Shown here: positions 44,501 to 56,229 of the stretch, piece by piece
Numbering within the stretch: the stretch's first letter is position 1
Layout: every line of letters begins with the position of its first letter
DNA from: Nephrocerus scutellatus
Lineage: Eukaryota > Arthropoda > Insecta > Diptera > Pipunculidae
Assembly (NCBI GenBank): GCA_947095585.1
Contig: OX352765.1
Coordinates: 28,612,254-28,676,253, forward strand
Length of the DNA: 64,000 nt
Direction: 5' to 3'
The notes under the pieces: model-generated
The model's database searches: none
Seen by the model: the letters and a program-made list of their open reading frames with translations, nothing else
What the model was told of the DNA's origin: nothing
Program-made: the position numbers and the translations under genes

Positions 44501-47500
44501 TGTTGGCAAAATTACGAAATTTAGCTCACTTAGAGCGTTCGTATTAATTTTGTTCTTCTTGTTGTAATCTCTGAACGTAGCCAGGTAGCAGCTTTTTGTA
44601 GCTGAAGCTTTACTAGCAGGTGATGATTTTTACATCGCAAAGTGACTTTTACCATCGTTTTTGTATAGTGAAGTGGTCGATTTGATTTTGGGTTCAGGGT
44701 TCATCAGGTGACTTTGTGGCAGATCTTGTGTGGAACCTGAAGCTTTACTAGCAGGTGATGATCACTTCCTGCGTTCGCACTTACCTCATTTTTTACATCG
44801 CAAAGTGATTTCTTCCATCGTTTTTGTATAATGAAGCGGTCGATTTGCTTTTGGGGTTAGGTTTCATCAGGTGACTTTGTGGCAGATCTTGTGTGGAAAC
44901 AGAGTTCCACCTACCACGAACTGGCGAGCGTTACAAAAGTCAACTAGCATATCACTATTGATGTTTCGCTAACCCAAGCCATGTCTACCAAAAACGCGTT
45001 CGAGTCCTACGTTGTCCGGGCCAACCATGGCATTCAAGTCTCCCATGATGATAATGATGTCTCCTTTCGAAACGTTGCTGTATACCGCGTTAAGATGAGC
45101 GTAGAAAGAGGTTTTGTTGTATTCTGCATTTGCGAATATTGTAGCTAAACCTCGCTGTAATTATCCTCGCCGATACTGGTTTTCAGGAAATTAGACCTTG
45201 CTTCCTTAGTCAGCATTATTTCCACTCCATTCAATCTTTCCCCACTGCCTATCTCCTCCTCTCCAGAGTACAGCATCTTAGTCTGTCTTGAGCTGCACTG
45301 TATTCAGCTTTACCTCTCCATTTAGTTTCACTCAAAACGAGAATGCTGATGAGCGGGATCATTTCACGTTCTATCTGCTCGTATATTCCCGGTCCGTACA
45401 GAGAACAAGCGTTCCATGCTCCAATTTTCGTGCATACTCGGTAATGTCTGATTAGAATTAGAAAGATTTCTTGTGTTTCTGGTTGTCGATTCATTATTTA
45501 TAGCGCCTTGATTGCCGTTGTGACACGAAAGATACCGCACCCCCAAATCCGATGTTCGGTTTACTACATCCGATGTTTAGTTTGCTGCAGTCGTTAGGAC
45601 CGTAGAGGATTCACCAAGTTTTGGCTACCTCATAAAAACTCGATACCGTTTGTTTTCATGTCTCATTTTAAAACATTCCTCGTTCCACCGTTGGTGCTTT
45701 CCAGGATATGATTAATAACGCAATAAGCCTTCGATTCGACAGGTACAGAAGCCCTTTGAATGGCCGAACACATACAAATATAGGACGCCCACTATGCGAA
45801 AACAGACGTCTTTTGTAGCCGACCAATATGGATACTTGCTGCCGTTAGCCTTACTGGATAGGCTCATCCGTCATCGGACTTTCATACCGTTGACCCCCAT
45901 GTAAAGTACCTTCGCCTTTAGGGATCTTTTGTACCGTCCAATGACAGGATCGTGCCCTGACCACCAGTGCTGGCTTTTTTGCTTATACCGGCAAATACTC
46001 GGTCCCCTTTATGTACGATAGCGTTACCCACTGGATGTCAACATAGGGATTTTCTTCTCTCTGAGTCTTGGTGCAATAGTGTTATTAACCCAGTCTCTCG
46101 AGTACTTTTAGAAAGCAGTAGGCGCTTTAAATTCTGCTATCCAACCTTTTTTTTGACACTTCCATAAATTGTTTTACCAGGCTCTACGGTTATGTTCACC
46201 GATTATCACGTATGGCACAATTTAAAATAATTACAATTTTTTGAAATTCTAATCCCTGTTGATTTTCCATTCCTTCTTTCCTTGCATTTTCAACTGGATT
46301 TACTTTGGTCTACCATTCATCATCATTTTATCAACATTTATCCAACAGGTGTTTGCACTCGCGAGCCACCATTCTACATCATCACCGAGTTTATGAGCCA
46401 TGGCAATTTGTTGGATTTTCTACGTTCCGCTGGCCGTGAGACACTTGACGCTGTCGCTTTGCTTTACATGGCCACACAGATAGCATCTGGTATGAGCTAC
46501 TTGGAATCACGTAACTACATACACAGAGATTTGGCGGCGCGCAATTGCCTTGTCGGTGATAACAAATTGGTTAAAGTGGCCGATTTCGGTTTGGCACGCC
46601 TGATGCGTGATGACACCTATACAGCGCATGCGGGTGCAAAGTTCCCCATTAAATGGACCGCCCCCGAGGGACTAGCATATAATAAATTTAGCACCAAATC
46701 GGATGTGTGGGCATTCGGTGTGCTCTTGTGGGAGATAGCAACGTATGGCATGTCACCATATCCGGGTATCGATTTGACAGATGTATTCCATAAGCTGGAA
46801 AAGGGCTATCGCATGGAACGGCCACCGGGATGTCCGCCCGAAGTTTACGATCTAATGCGACAATGCTGGCAATGGAATGCTCAGGATCGGCCGACATTTA
46901 AGAGCATCCATCATGCTCTGGAGCATATGTTTCAGGTGGGTGATGTTGATGATGATGGTGATGAGCATTGTCATTATGATGATGATGATGATGATGATTA
47001 TAATGATGGTGATGATGATGATTACGATGATGATGACGATGATGGAATTGAGCTTTGATCATGTCATGGCAATTATGTTGGGCGTGATGATGTGAATTTC
47101 GTTTTCTTCGATCATCTGCAGGAATCATCGATAACTGAAGCGGTCGAGAAACAATTGAATGCTACACAGAGTCTAACGCCGCAAATGGGCAAAAAATCAC
47201 AAATGAATATGGGTGGAGTTGGTGGTGGTGGTGGTAGTGGTGGAGGAGGAGGAAGTGGAAGTGGTGGTGGAGGAGGGGGATTAGTGGGTGGTCATCACGA
47301 TCAGCAGGCGAGCACGCCGCTTTCAGGTGAGTCTGTTCAATCAAAAGTTATGTTATTGTTGCACAAAAACTAAAACTAATTGCATTGTTTTTCTTGTGGC
47401 TTAGAAACCGGCTCAGCTTCGACCAAACTGAGCACATTTTCCAGCCAAGCTAAAGGTAACGTGCAAATGCGTCGCACCACCAACAAACAAGGCAAGCAAG

Positions 47501-50500
47501 CGCCAGCGCCACCAAAAAGAACCAGGTTAGTTTATAATTACATTTCATCCATTTTCGATTAACGCAAATGACTTCAATTCCAATATCATTTTCTTTTTGT
47601 TTTTTTTTTTTGTTTTCATTTGTTTTTGGTTCTTGTCTCTTTTTTGGATGCAGCCTCCTCTCGACAAGTCGCGATTCCACATATCGCGATGATGATGGTA
47701 GACACCTTGTGGATGAGTTGAACACAAATGGTACTAATATTAAAAAATCATCTTCTTGCAGTAGTTTTATTATCGATATACTATTTCGAGGTATTTGTCA
47801 CCTGAGTAAGATTACAATTACTATATAATTTTGTTTCTCTTTGCTGTTTTGTGTTGTCTTCTTAATGTTTTCTTTTGTCTTTTGGTCATTACTTGTTATT
47901 ATGCTCGAGTGAACGTTAATGTGTGAATGCTATTCCATATTTTAACACAACTCTCCCAATGTATTGCTCTATTAACTGTACTACTCGTATTATATTATGC
48001 TTACATTTAACAAAATTGTAATTACACTAAAGAATGAATGATTTGTGATAATTGTTGTGTTCTTGTGCTTCAGTTATTGTTGTTAGTCACCTTGAGATGA
48101 TGCTGCATGCAAATGAAGAATTGATTTTCCTTCTTGTCTCTCACTCCCTCTCAATTCTATTTACTAACCAGGAATCTTATTAAATAAAACTAATTAATCT
48201 CTAAATTCTTATCTCTCAATACATAAAAACATAGCATGAAAAACTTGGATTTGGATAGAACTATTGTCATGGTCATGGTCTTGAACAAACTTCACAAGAC
48301 TAAAGCCTAAAATGAAGCTTTATTACGCCAACCAATACGGTCTTTAGATAGTGGCCTCCTTCATTTGTGCCAGCCTATCATTTGCAGGCTACCCACCGCT
48401 TTTGCACGCCACATAAAGTGAGTTCGTGCATCCTCAATCTTAAACATGTTGAAGACTTCTGTCACTTATAAAAAATAAACATGAATGAAACTTTATTCTC
48501 TATCCAAATGTCAGCAAATCAAAAATGATTTTGAGATGTGTACATATCGCCTTGCCCCTAGGTGACCGCTGTATGATACTTCATCGATGGGTTTGACACT
48601 TGGTAAGCTCGACATATAAATATGGCAAGGCTTCTAGTACTTAGAATGTCTAGAAGGGTACTGTCTTCGTATTTAGCAGCCTAGTCGTACAACTGCAGGA
48701 CCGTGAAGTGCCTGGGATAGTTTCTATTCTAGTTACAGATGATTGGGTTCGAGGTTCCCAGGGTTAGCTTTCCTTCGCCCAAGCACTTATACTGAACGAA
48801 CTGAGGCCTTTGATGTGAGATCTCACCAAGGTCGCGTTGGTACTACGGCAGTTGGTTTAAGTCCACGGATGAGGTTGATCTCCTTGAAGGTTAGGTGGTT
48901 AGTCTGTGCCAACTTTGATTGAGGACCCAATATCGTTCTGGGGTTGACCTACGTAGTGGCTGTATGGTTTACTACCCAAATGCGAGTAGAGCATTGGTAT
49001 ATCAGTTGTCCTCTGGTGTTACCAATTTCTTTGGTATGTCAGTATCCCTTGATGTAGCCGGTGCGAGTATGTGTTCTAAATGGAGTTGCATGTCTCAGCC
49101 GCTTGTCGTGAACCAAAGATCGGCAGGGATATAAGATGGTTCCTGCTCTAACCATTGAGTTAATACTGACACATCTGTGTAAGAGGGACGTTGATTGTCG
49201 TTTAAATAATCTGTGTCCGAAGAGGGCCGTCGAATTATACCCTCTGCTGGCGGTGTTCACGTTAATTCAAAGACATTTCATATTGTCTTGCCTAAATCAA
49301 TTAAGATTTAAATTCAGAACTCAATACTCTCTTCTGTCATCTAAACAAAATAGTAACCTTCGGCCATTATTAATGAATGTCAGTTCCATCGAGGAAACCG
49401 AAAAACTCGCAATTCTCAGTATGTGAGTTCACGACAAGTTTCGTTGGAATAACCACACACCGTCGCCAAAAATGCTGCGAAATGTTTAGGTTTTCTAACC
49501 CGGTGCATGATATATTTCACTGTTTCTAATCTGGCTACTATCTACTGGGCTTTTATGCGCTTTAAACTTGAGTATATTTGTCATATCTGGTATGGTGCAT
49601 CTAAAACTACCTTGCTAGATAGAATACAAAACCGTGCGATAAAACTTTTCGTTGACATAAACAAATCAAGCGAAATCAATAGGTTCGCTTGAACACCGTA
49701 AGAACGTTTTCTTCTTGTCACTGTTTTTTCACTTCTTCAACAAACGGTACTCAAGATAAATAGCCAGTTGTATGCCACCTCTCCTTGAATTCAGCAGCAA
49801 TAGTCGTGACGCAATAAAAACCCATCAGTTTACCTTTAAGCCCACTACAGTTAAGTTCTAAGATTGATTCTGTAAACCACGTATGCGGAATGCTCTGCCA
49901 AGCTCTGTCTTTCCACATCGCTATGATCCACAGGCATTTAAAGCACAAGCTCATAGACGTCACTTCTTTTTCCTTAACGGCCACGCTGTGCCAAGCGAAT
50001 AGCAAGCGAATAGGACTTGGAATTAATCTTTTCAACTCAACTAAAGGGTCTGCGTATAGATTCCAAAAAAAGACGGCCTATAAAAAATGAATTAAAAGCA
50101 AACTTGTTTTAAGGGTTTTTTGTTTTGTGTGTTCCGAATGTATTACATTTTTGTTTGCAATTGTGTGCCATTAATGCCCAGTGTGACAAATACTGACAAT
50201 ATGGAATATTACTTACTAACAAGACTTATAACACACATTTACTCTCACACATACACTTATGTACACCATTAACAAAATTAGTCACTGACTCACACTGCAG
50301 TCGATTTTTAAATTCATTCATTAATGCGCTTAACTGTTGTTGTATTTTTTTCCACACCAAAATAACAACAACAACACAGGCCTTACTAGAGACATCAACA
50401 ACTTGACAAACCGATACGATTCGGAGAATGACAATCCAGAGGACAACGAATGTGGTGACAATATGGAGCACAACAACAAAATGCAACATTCCCTTCATTC

Positions 50501-53426
50501 ACATCACCATCACCACAACAATAACAGCAACAGCAACAGTAACAACACCAGCAACAACTCTAGAGCGCAATCTCAGCACAGTTCGTTTAAGCGGCCAACA
50601 CCAGTAATGGGCAATCGGGGTCTTGAGACACGGCAAAGCAAACGCTCACAACAACAACAGTCTCTCAGCAGCAACAATAGCAAAATTCCAATCGAATTGT
50701 CGCAACATCACAATCTTGCTGGAGTTATTACACCGCCAGTAACAAGTCATCCGATTACTGTGGGCGCCCTAGAAGTGATGAATGTGAAGCGAGTGGTTAA
50801 CCGATACGGAACGCTGCCGAAAGTTGCACGCATCGGGGCGTTCCTTGATAGTCTTGAAGACTCGTCGAAGGGGCCGACGACGGGTGGTGCGACAACAGCA
50901 ACAACAACCACCGTTGTGGGACCTCCACCGCCGCCGCCATCGATGCACGTTAATAGCAACGGCACCAGCACCAACACCAACACCAATACCAATGGCGTCC
51001 TACAACCACGACAGAATCTATTGAATGTGAGCAACATTCCAACTGCTATATCAGCGGTCGCTGCCGCCGCCTATAAAGCCCAACCGCAAATGATTCGCAG
51101 CAATTCGTCAAGCGGAGTGACCATGGCCAATAATGCGTCCGCTTGTCTCAACAAACTGCAAAGGCATCGCACAACTACCGACGGTACAATGATTACATTT
51201 TCATCGTTTCGCGGACTAAGCGGCTCTCCGAAACGATCACATCAGCCAGCCAATTTGGGCAATTTGGAATTTCCGCCGCCACCGGTGGACTTGCCACCGC
51301 CGCCAGAGGAATTTGAATCGCCACCACCACCACCGCTGCCAGTTTCGGTGCCCACACCACCACCGCCTGCGCATCATCAGCATCAGCAACAGTATCACCA
51401 TCATCATCAGCATGTGCCAGCAGCACCGCCAATTCCTCCACTACCAGCAACGATGCCAACGCCAATGCCAGCAATCAACAATGACGTCTCGAACACAGCG
51501 CCCAGCGTCGAAGAGGCCAGTTCACGTTTTGGCGTTAGTCTGCGAAAACGTGAGCCGTCAACAGACTCTTGCAGTTCCCTTGGCAGTCCACCGGAGGCGG
51601 GGGCAGTCACCACGAAGTCCGCCGCTGGCAACACTACCACAACAACCACAACATCGTCGTCGTCGTCGGCAAACCAGGAGAACAACATGAAAGAGAAACT
51701 GATGGCCGAAATTAAAGAGAGGGCTGGTGGTCCACCCAAAGTACCAATGCATCAACATCTTCACCATCATCAGACGAACTCGAACAACAACCACAACAAC
51801 AGCAGCGGCAGCAATCATTATACGTCTCATGCGAATCATTACCACGACACTTCAACTCAAAATGGACAGAGTTCTGTGGATCCCGTCTCGTTGCTGGTCA
51901 CAGAACTCGCTGAAAGCATGAATCTGCCAAAACAGCAGCTGCAGCAACAGCAGCTGGTTGCACCTTCACCGCCGCACCAAAACAACAAACTGATGCAACA
52001 GTCCAGCCATCAATTGAAGACGTTGTCGTCTTCGTCATCGTCGCCGCAGGATTCCAATACAATTGGCAATGCAAACACATTTAAGGCTCAGCTCAAAAAA
52101 GTCGAACCGAAGAAAATTCATACCCTACCACAGAAGATCGAATCCAGTACCAAAATAATTGACTTTAAAGCGCGACTCCGCAAGGTCGACAACAACAACT
52201 CTGACCTGCATCAGCAACAACATCAACAAAAAGACGACAGTACTAATTCCGACGATAGCACTAAGAACAGTTACTGTAACCCACAAAATTCCAGTTCTAT
52301 AAATTCCATCATGAAAAAAGACAACGTGGAAAAGAAGTCATCGTTCTCCACTTCCTCCTCGTCATCATCATCAACCGCGACTATTGGCCAAATTCCCGAA
52401 TTGAAAAAGACTGAAATAAAAATCGACGTTGCCCATCCGATGCAGCAGCAGCAGCCGCACCAGCATTCTGACTCTGGCGGTGATTCATCAGCGGATGACG
52501 CAAACAAACGTCGAAGCACAGGTAGTATTAGTAGTTTGAAGAAGCTCTGGGAGCCGAATGATGGTGGCGTCATTGGCAATTATGCCTCCGTTAGCATCAA
52601 CAATAGCGCAGTAACAACAACGATAACGACATCATCATCATCATCCGTAGCAACTCAACTATCACCCAAATTAGGGCTAAAGGCCAATGTTAAATTGACT
52701 GCACCTTGTCCCCAACCACCACCACCTGCATCACAACCACCACCACCACCCGCACCACCACATCTCTCCACCATCAGTAGCATGATCAACAACTGTACAA
52801 CTATTACTACCACTTCTGCTCCTTCTTCTTTCACAGATGAAAATGGATCGTCCAACAACGAAATGATAACCTCAGCGACAAGTCTGTTCGGTGATGCGCT
52901 AACGAATAGCAAAAATAAACCGGCGGTACCACTGAAGCCAACCAAATTGACAATTTACGCCACTCCGATTGGACAGAAGATCAGCGGTGGAGGTATTGTC
53001 GTCAGTAGCAGCAGCAACAGCAACAGCAACTTGAATACCAATGAAACGATGATCAACAACTGCTCGACCAGTCCCAATAACGATAGCAGCGGTGGAGTCT
53101 CTGCGCAAATAAGCCGTGAAGGAATTCTCGAATTGGTCGGTGTGCTCGAGGGTTCCCTAAAGCATCCTATCAATTCGATTTCCGCCTCACAATGGCTACA
53201 GCTAAGCGATAAGCTTAATATCTTGCAGAACAACTGCGTCGTCTTTGCCGACAACGAAACGATGCCGCCGCATTCGAAATTTCATTTTAGAGAATTGGTA
53301 ACACGCGTCGAAACGCAGTCGCAATGTTTGCGCTCTGCTGGCTCCAAAAATGTTCAGGACAATGAGAAGCTAGTCAGTGAGGTGGGGCAATCACTGAGGC
53401 AAATTTCGAATGCGTTGCATAGGTAA
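41041..53426 (+). CDS. Abl: Abl non-receptor tyrosine kinase (N-terminus not found)
   Basis: Seven exons join in frame into 1659 residues: 41041-41566, 41658-42073, 46349-46935, 47122-47326, 47405-47525, 47654-47730, 50380-53426, all with GT-AG ends. Domains: SH3 about 74-130 (ALYDF); SH2 about 137-230 (FLVRES); kinase about 250-510 with GGGQYGEV from 261, VAVK Lys 283, HRDLAARN Asp 375, DFG Asp 393. The long tail has Gly-rich, His/Asn-rich and Pro-rich stretches, an Ena/VASP (EVH1)-type FPPPP at 942-946, a conserved [15 protein letters not shown], a Pro-rich [10 protein letters not shown], and an F-actin-binding domain at about 1553-1659. In flies Abl acts at the cell cortex and in axons to shape actin together with Enabled. 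The first codon is split (G|AG), so at least one coding exon lies upstream and was not found. Confidence 0.97.
41658..42073 (+). CDS. Abl: Abl exon B: end of SH2 and kinase N-lobe
   Basis: The acceptor is TTGCTGCAG and the donor ATTG|GTATGT. It encodes [13 protein letters not shown], the SH2-kinase linker, the glycine loop [10 protein letters not shown], the ATP-binding Lys (VAVKTLKED) and the alpha-C Glu (EEAAIMKEM). The next intron is 4.3 kb and full of transposon remnants. Confidence 0.96.
42480..42990 (-). pseudogene. Mariner-like transposase remnant in the Abl intron
   Basis: The reverse complement of 42540-42600 reads [15 protein letters not shown] (compare the VFWD-HGI--IDYL block of mariner transposase), with DTKEQSKE upstream near 42690. 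The string [17 protein letters not shown], the usual C-terminus, lies at 42490-42550 almost directly after it, so most of the region between was deleted. Confidence 0.75.
43000..45560 (-). pseudogene. RTE-type non-LTR retrotransposon, decayed, in the Abl intron
   Basis: Read from right to left: endonuclease start [20 protein letters not shown] (45430), endonuclease core [13 protein letters not shown] with HGLG and GGTLFPHK (44880-45090), a linker with [20 protein letters not shown] (44150-44210), RT start RW-DHF and PPTSAEI (43900-44040), RT block LRIILE-like then [14 protein letters not shown] (43540-43630), and a C-terminal WNPQ-ARR-SRPGTT string (43110-43170). Stops, shifts and an internal duplication (44602-44898) make it inactive. 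Inserted antisense to Abl, with no effect on the flanking exons. Confidence 0.85.
44602..44898. repeat. Tandem duplication within the RTE remnant
   Basis: CTGAAGCTTTACTAGCAGGT to CAGATCTTGTGTGGAA occurs at 44602-44735 and again at 44737-44898. The first copy lacks about 28 bases after GGTGATGAT. The duplicated part covers the end of the endonuclease domain. Confidence 0.93.
45561..46348. other. Remainder of the Abl kinase intron, nothing recognised
   Basis: No coding domain seen. The intron closes with a pyrimidine-poor but usable acceptor TTTATCCAACAG at 46337-46348. Confidence 0.5.
46349..46935 (+). CDS. Abl: Abl exon C: kinase domain core
   Basis: The exon starts GTGTTTGCAC after CAACAG and ends TTTCAG|GTGGGT. 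It carries the hinge ([16 protein letters not shown]), the HRDLAARN catalytic loop, DFG, the activation loop with the tyrosine in DDTYTAHAG, and [25 protein letters not shown]. All catalytic residues are present. The last codon, CAG, is not split. Confidence 0.97.
46943..47046 (+). repeat. (GAT)n-rich microsatellite in an Abl intron
   Basis: Imperfect GAT/GAC triplets fill most of this 186-base intron between exons C and D. The short ORFs through it are shadows. Confidence 0.9.
47122..47326 (+). CDS. Abl: Abl exon D: post-kinase Gly-rich linker
   Basis: The acceptor is CATCTGCAG and the donor TTTCAG|GTGAGT. It encodes [22 protein letters not shown], then a Gly/Ser run of about 28 residues, and ends [10 protein letters not shown]. 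The Gly run replaces the Ala/Ser/Thr-rich stretch at this position in Drosophila as I recall it. Confidence 0.9.
47405..47525 (+). CDS. Abl: Abl exon E: basic [12 protein letters not shown] segment
   Basis: The acceptor is TGGCTTAG and the donor ACCAG|GTTAGT. It encodes [15 protein letters not shown] and [20 protein letters not shown], a strongly conserved basic and proline-containing stretch (a possible nuclear-localisation or SH3-binding segment). Confidence 0.93.
47654..47730 (+). CDS. Abl: Abl exon [13 protein letters not shown] segment
   Basis: The acceptor is TTGGATGCAG. The donor AAATG|GTACTA is weaker than the other donors but keeps the frame exactly (25 full codons plus one base). 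It encodes [20 protein letters not shown] and ELNTN. Reading on past 47730 stops after 31 more codons, so retention of the next intron would truncate the tail. Confidence 0.85.
47731..48589. other. Start of the last Abl intron, nothing recognised
   Basis: AT-rich intronic DNA without transposon domains. Confidence 0.5.
48590..48980 (+). repeat. Dispersed repeat D, copy 2, in an Abl intron
   Basis: Ordered blocks shared with 27345-27780 (TTCGTATTTAGCAGC, GGGATAGTTTCTATTCTA, TTCGAGGTTCCCAGGG, CGCCCAAGCACT, AGATCTCACCAAGG). Same orientation. Confidence 0.6.
49290..49990 (+). pseudogene. CR1/Jockey-type non-LTR 3' fragment in an Abl intron
   Basis: Same family as 15798-17380: [19 protein letters not shown] (49330-49390), [14 protein letters not shown] with [13 protein letters not shown] (49510-49660), and NALPSSVF with YDPQAFK (49890-49960). 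Several stops and shifts. The upstream reverse transcriptase core is absent. Confidence 0.8.
50380..53426 (+). CDS. Abl: Abl exon G: low-complexity tail and F-actin-binding domain
   Basis: The acceptor is ACAACAACACAG at 50368-50379 and the stop TAA is at 53424-53426. The 1014 residues include [55 protein letters not shown], the FPPPP stretch, [38 protein letters not shown], two FKA(Q/R)L motifs, and the C-terminal helical actin-binding domain. Between these conserved islands are runs of Asn, Gln, His, Ser, Thr and Pro that are much longer than in Drosophila Abl as I recall it. Confidence 0.97.
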
Positions 53427-54419
53427 AGCGCTAAAGGGATTTTTTTCCCCAACATTTTTCTACAAGAGTCTAGTCAACAGTCGAACAGCGAGCGAAACTG
53501 AAACCATGTAGTGTTGAGAGGGAAGTGGAGAGCGAAGTTGAAGAACAAGAAGTATTTTTTTCTTTATTTTAATAATAGAGAGATAAGAGAAAATCTTGAG
53601 TGTCATAGAAGATTAAGAAAGTGCAGTTGCAGTAGGAAGACTTATATTACCCTGGTAAGACCCACTATTCCAAAAACACACAACACACTCACACACAAGC
53701 AGACACATTTATAATAAATACAATTTTTGTTCCATTATTTTCTGACTGTGATATGTTTTGGAACACATTTAATTATTCCTAAATGTTCATTTATTGTTTA
53801 CCACTAAGTATGTAGTTGTTTATTATTTGTTTAAAAAAAATGTTTGTACAAATTATTCTTTCTGCAATTTTTGATCATTTTCCTGCATCTGCAGAAAGAA
53901 AAAAACAAAATATTTCCAAATTATCGCGTATTATGAATGAAATAGGAGACTGATCCTTGCCACAACTTGACAAACTTGGACAAAAAGAACGTTTTATGTA
54001 ATAAGTATTCATTTATTTTGAAATTCCTCATTCACTCTATTGATTTGTGTACCGAAAATGTTTGTTTTTTTATAAACTATCATTAAATTCTAAGTATGTT
54101 GTTCTCTGTCCACATTTTAAGCATTTTTTTGTGTTTTGCTGGAGTATTTCATGTTCAATTATTGTAAAAAGCAAAGCGAACTAAATGATTTTTTATTTAC
54201 TTACTTTTGACGGCATTTAATAATTTTTCTAAATTCCTATTTAATTAAAAACTAATTCAAATTAACACACAATCAACAAAATTACATTGCAACATAAGCT
54301 GGTATTTTTACCTTACACGACGGCTCTTGACATAATTTTCAAATACCCATTTCTGTTTGTTAACAAACATATATTTTAGCTAAGGTTAGGTAGCACTGGC
54401 TGCTGCTTCGTTACACTTA
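53427..54419 (+). other. Abl 3' UTR (proximal) with polyadenylation signal
   Basis: AT-rich sequence follows the stop codon. AATAAA at 53713-53718 is followed within 40 bases by a T- and GT-rich stretch, so a proximal cleavage site near 53740 is plausible. Other UTR ends may lie further on. No gene is seen. Confidence 0.6.
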
Positions 54420-55300
54420 GACCACTGCCGGTCCGATGTAATACCACGGGAACTAATTCCTTTCCCTCCCTTTAAAGAACTCATCTTGAGCTTTTTATGA
54501 CCTTTCTAAATATGAATGGATGTTCATCTGGTGACGGTCCGATGTAATACCACAGGAACTAATTGCTTTCCCTCACTTTGTGTTTTTTTGACCTTTCTAG
54601 ATATGTGAGGATTTCCATCTGGTGACGGTCCGTTTTGATACCACAGGAACTTATTCCTTTCTCTCCCTTTAAAGAACTTATTTTCAGTTTTTATGAAGCG
54701 CAAAAGTCCTGTCCATCTGGTGACGGTCCGATGTAATACCACAGGAACTAATTCCTTTCCCTCACTTTGAGTTTTTTTGACCTTTCTAGATATGTTAGGA
54801 TTTCCATCTGGTGACGGTCCGATGTGATACCACAGGAAATTAATCCTTTCCCTCCATTTTAAGAATTCATTTTGAGTTTTTTAATGAAGCGGAAAAGTTT
54901 CTCACTTTACACCTTTCCAGATATGAGAGGATGTCCATCGGGAGACGGTCCGATGTAATACCACAGGAACTAATCCCTTTTCCTCCCTTTTAATTTTGAG
55001 TTTTTATGAAGCGCAAAAGTCCTTTACTTTACACCTTTCCAGATATGAGAAAATGTCCATTTGGGGACAGTCCGATATGATACCACATTAACTTTTTCCC
55101 TTCCCTCCATTTTAAGAACTAATTTCGAGCTTTTTATGACCTTTCTAGATATGAGAGGATGTCCATCTGGGGACGGTCCGAAGTGACACCACAGGAACTT
55201 ATATCTTTCCCTCCCTTTTACGAACTCATTTTAAGTTTTCTATGAAGCGCGAAAAGTCTCGCACTTTACACCTTTCTAGATATTAGAGGATGTCCATAGG
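54420..55300. repeat. Minisatellite, eight units of about 90-130 bp
   Basis: The core GGTGACGGTCCGATGTAATA, then CCACAGGAACTAATTCCTTT and CCCTCCC, is followed by a variable spacer ending in CCTTTCTAGATATGAGAGGA and TGTCCATCT. Cores start near 54430, 54536, 54626, 54725, 54815, 54945, 55065 and 55175. Unit lengths vary by deletions in the spacer. Confidence 0.93.
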
Positions 55301-55376
55301 AACTTGAGCTTTTAATTATAATTACCTCCCAAATCATTCCAAGGTATTTCCCTAAATTCGATTTGATGCTTCTCCA

Positions 55377-55560
55377 TGGATCTCTCGTTGTTGTTGTTGT
55401 TTTTGTAGCAGCTTCAGGTCTGTTAAACCTATTGCTGACTTGGCGATCCTTGGCCCAGTCTGAGACACACTGGAGTCCATTCGGTGGGTAGAACAGTTTG
55501 TCGTATAAAGATACGACGATCTCTCGTCGGGGTACATGATAGACTCTAGAAACGGATCGA
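55377..55560 (-). repeat. (CAA)n-tailed SINE-like repeat, copy 1
   Basis: Minus strand: TTCTACCCACCGAATGGACT, GCCAAGGATCGCCAA, AGCAATAGGTTT and GCTGCTACAAAAACAACAAC. The same ordered blocks are found at 56718-56862 in the opposite orientation. The left end is the trinucleotide tail. Confidence 0.65.
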
Positions 55561-56229
55561 CTATAGTTGAGGTGGCGACATGACAAGATGGTTTATCTTG
55601 CACTTTATGCAGTGATATTGGCCTTTTCACAAGTGATAAAGTCTTCGCTAACTTAAACTTTGGCTGAACGTGAGGACAAAAGCACCTTTGACCACGACCA
55701 GTTAGTAACAGAAAATTCCGTATTGATCTTAGCTCGTTTAGGTGGAGAAATGTGCAAAAAGCCCGTGTTATTCGGTACAACAATATGGTTCTTGGCGACT
55801 GAATAATTGGTTGGAGAGTACAAAATAGTTACTTCTCGAATACGTATGTAGCTGATTACGTCAGGACTTTTCTAAGATGGTGGTGTTACAACAGAGCTCC
55901 GGTTTTTCGTGACAACCTATTTTGCTGCGAGGCGTTTAATATTGAATCGCTTTGGTCGAGGGTTTCAAGACAAATATTTTATTTCTTAGCAAAGCGGCTA
56001 CTTCCTTCTTCACACACCCTTCGCCGGTCCCATCATAAGATACGTTTACTTCTTCGATTTGAATTCTATGAATTGAGATTTGTTTGTGTTTTGAAATTTG
56101 GTCAAAAAAAATCCACTACATCTCCAGGTGTTAAATGATATATTATTTTCTTTGACCCTGCAACCACCGAAAACCGTAATGGCTATTGGGTTGTCTGTAC
56201 TGTGGATTTTACTTTGTATCCGTTGGAGA
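55561..56229. other. No gene seen
   Basis: Mixed sequence without a recognisable domain. It may contain the more decayed part of the RTE remnant to its right. Confidence 0.4.

Noticed and set aside
46877..47128. His-rich and Met/Ile-rich ORFs
   Set aside because: They read the (GAT)n intronic microsatellite.
50747..53254. Minus-strand ORFs rich in Val, Ala and Leu opposite Abl exon G
   Set aside because: They are complements of the CAA/CAC/CCG-rich Abl codons.
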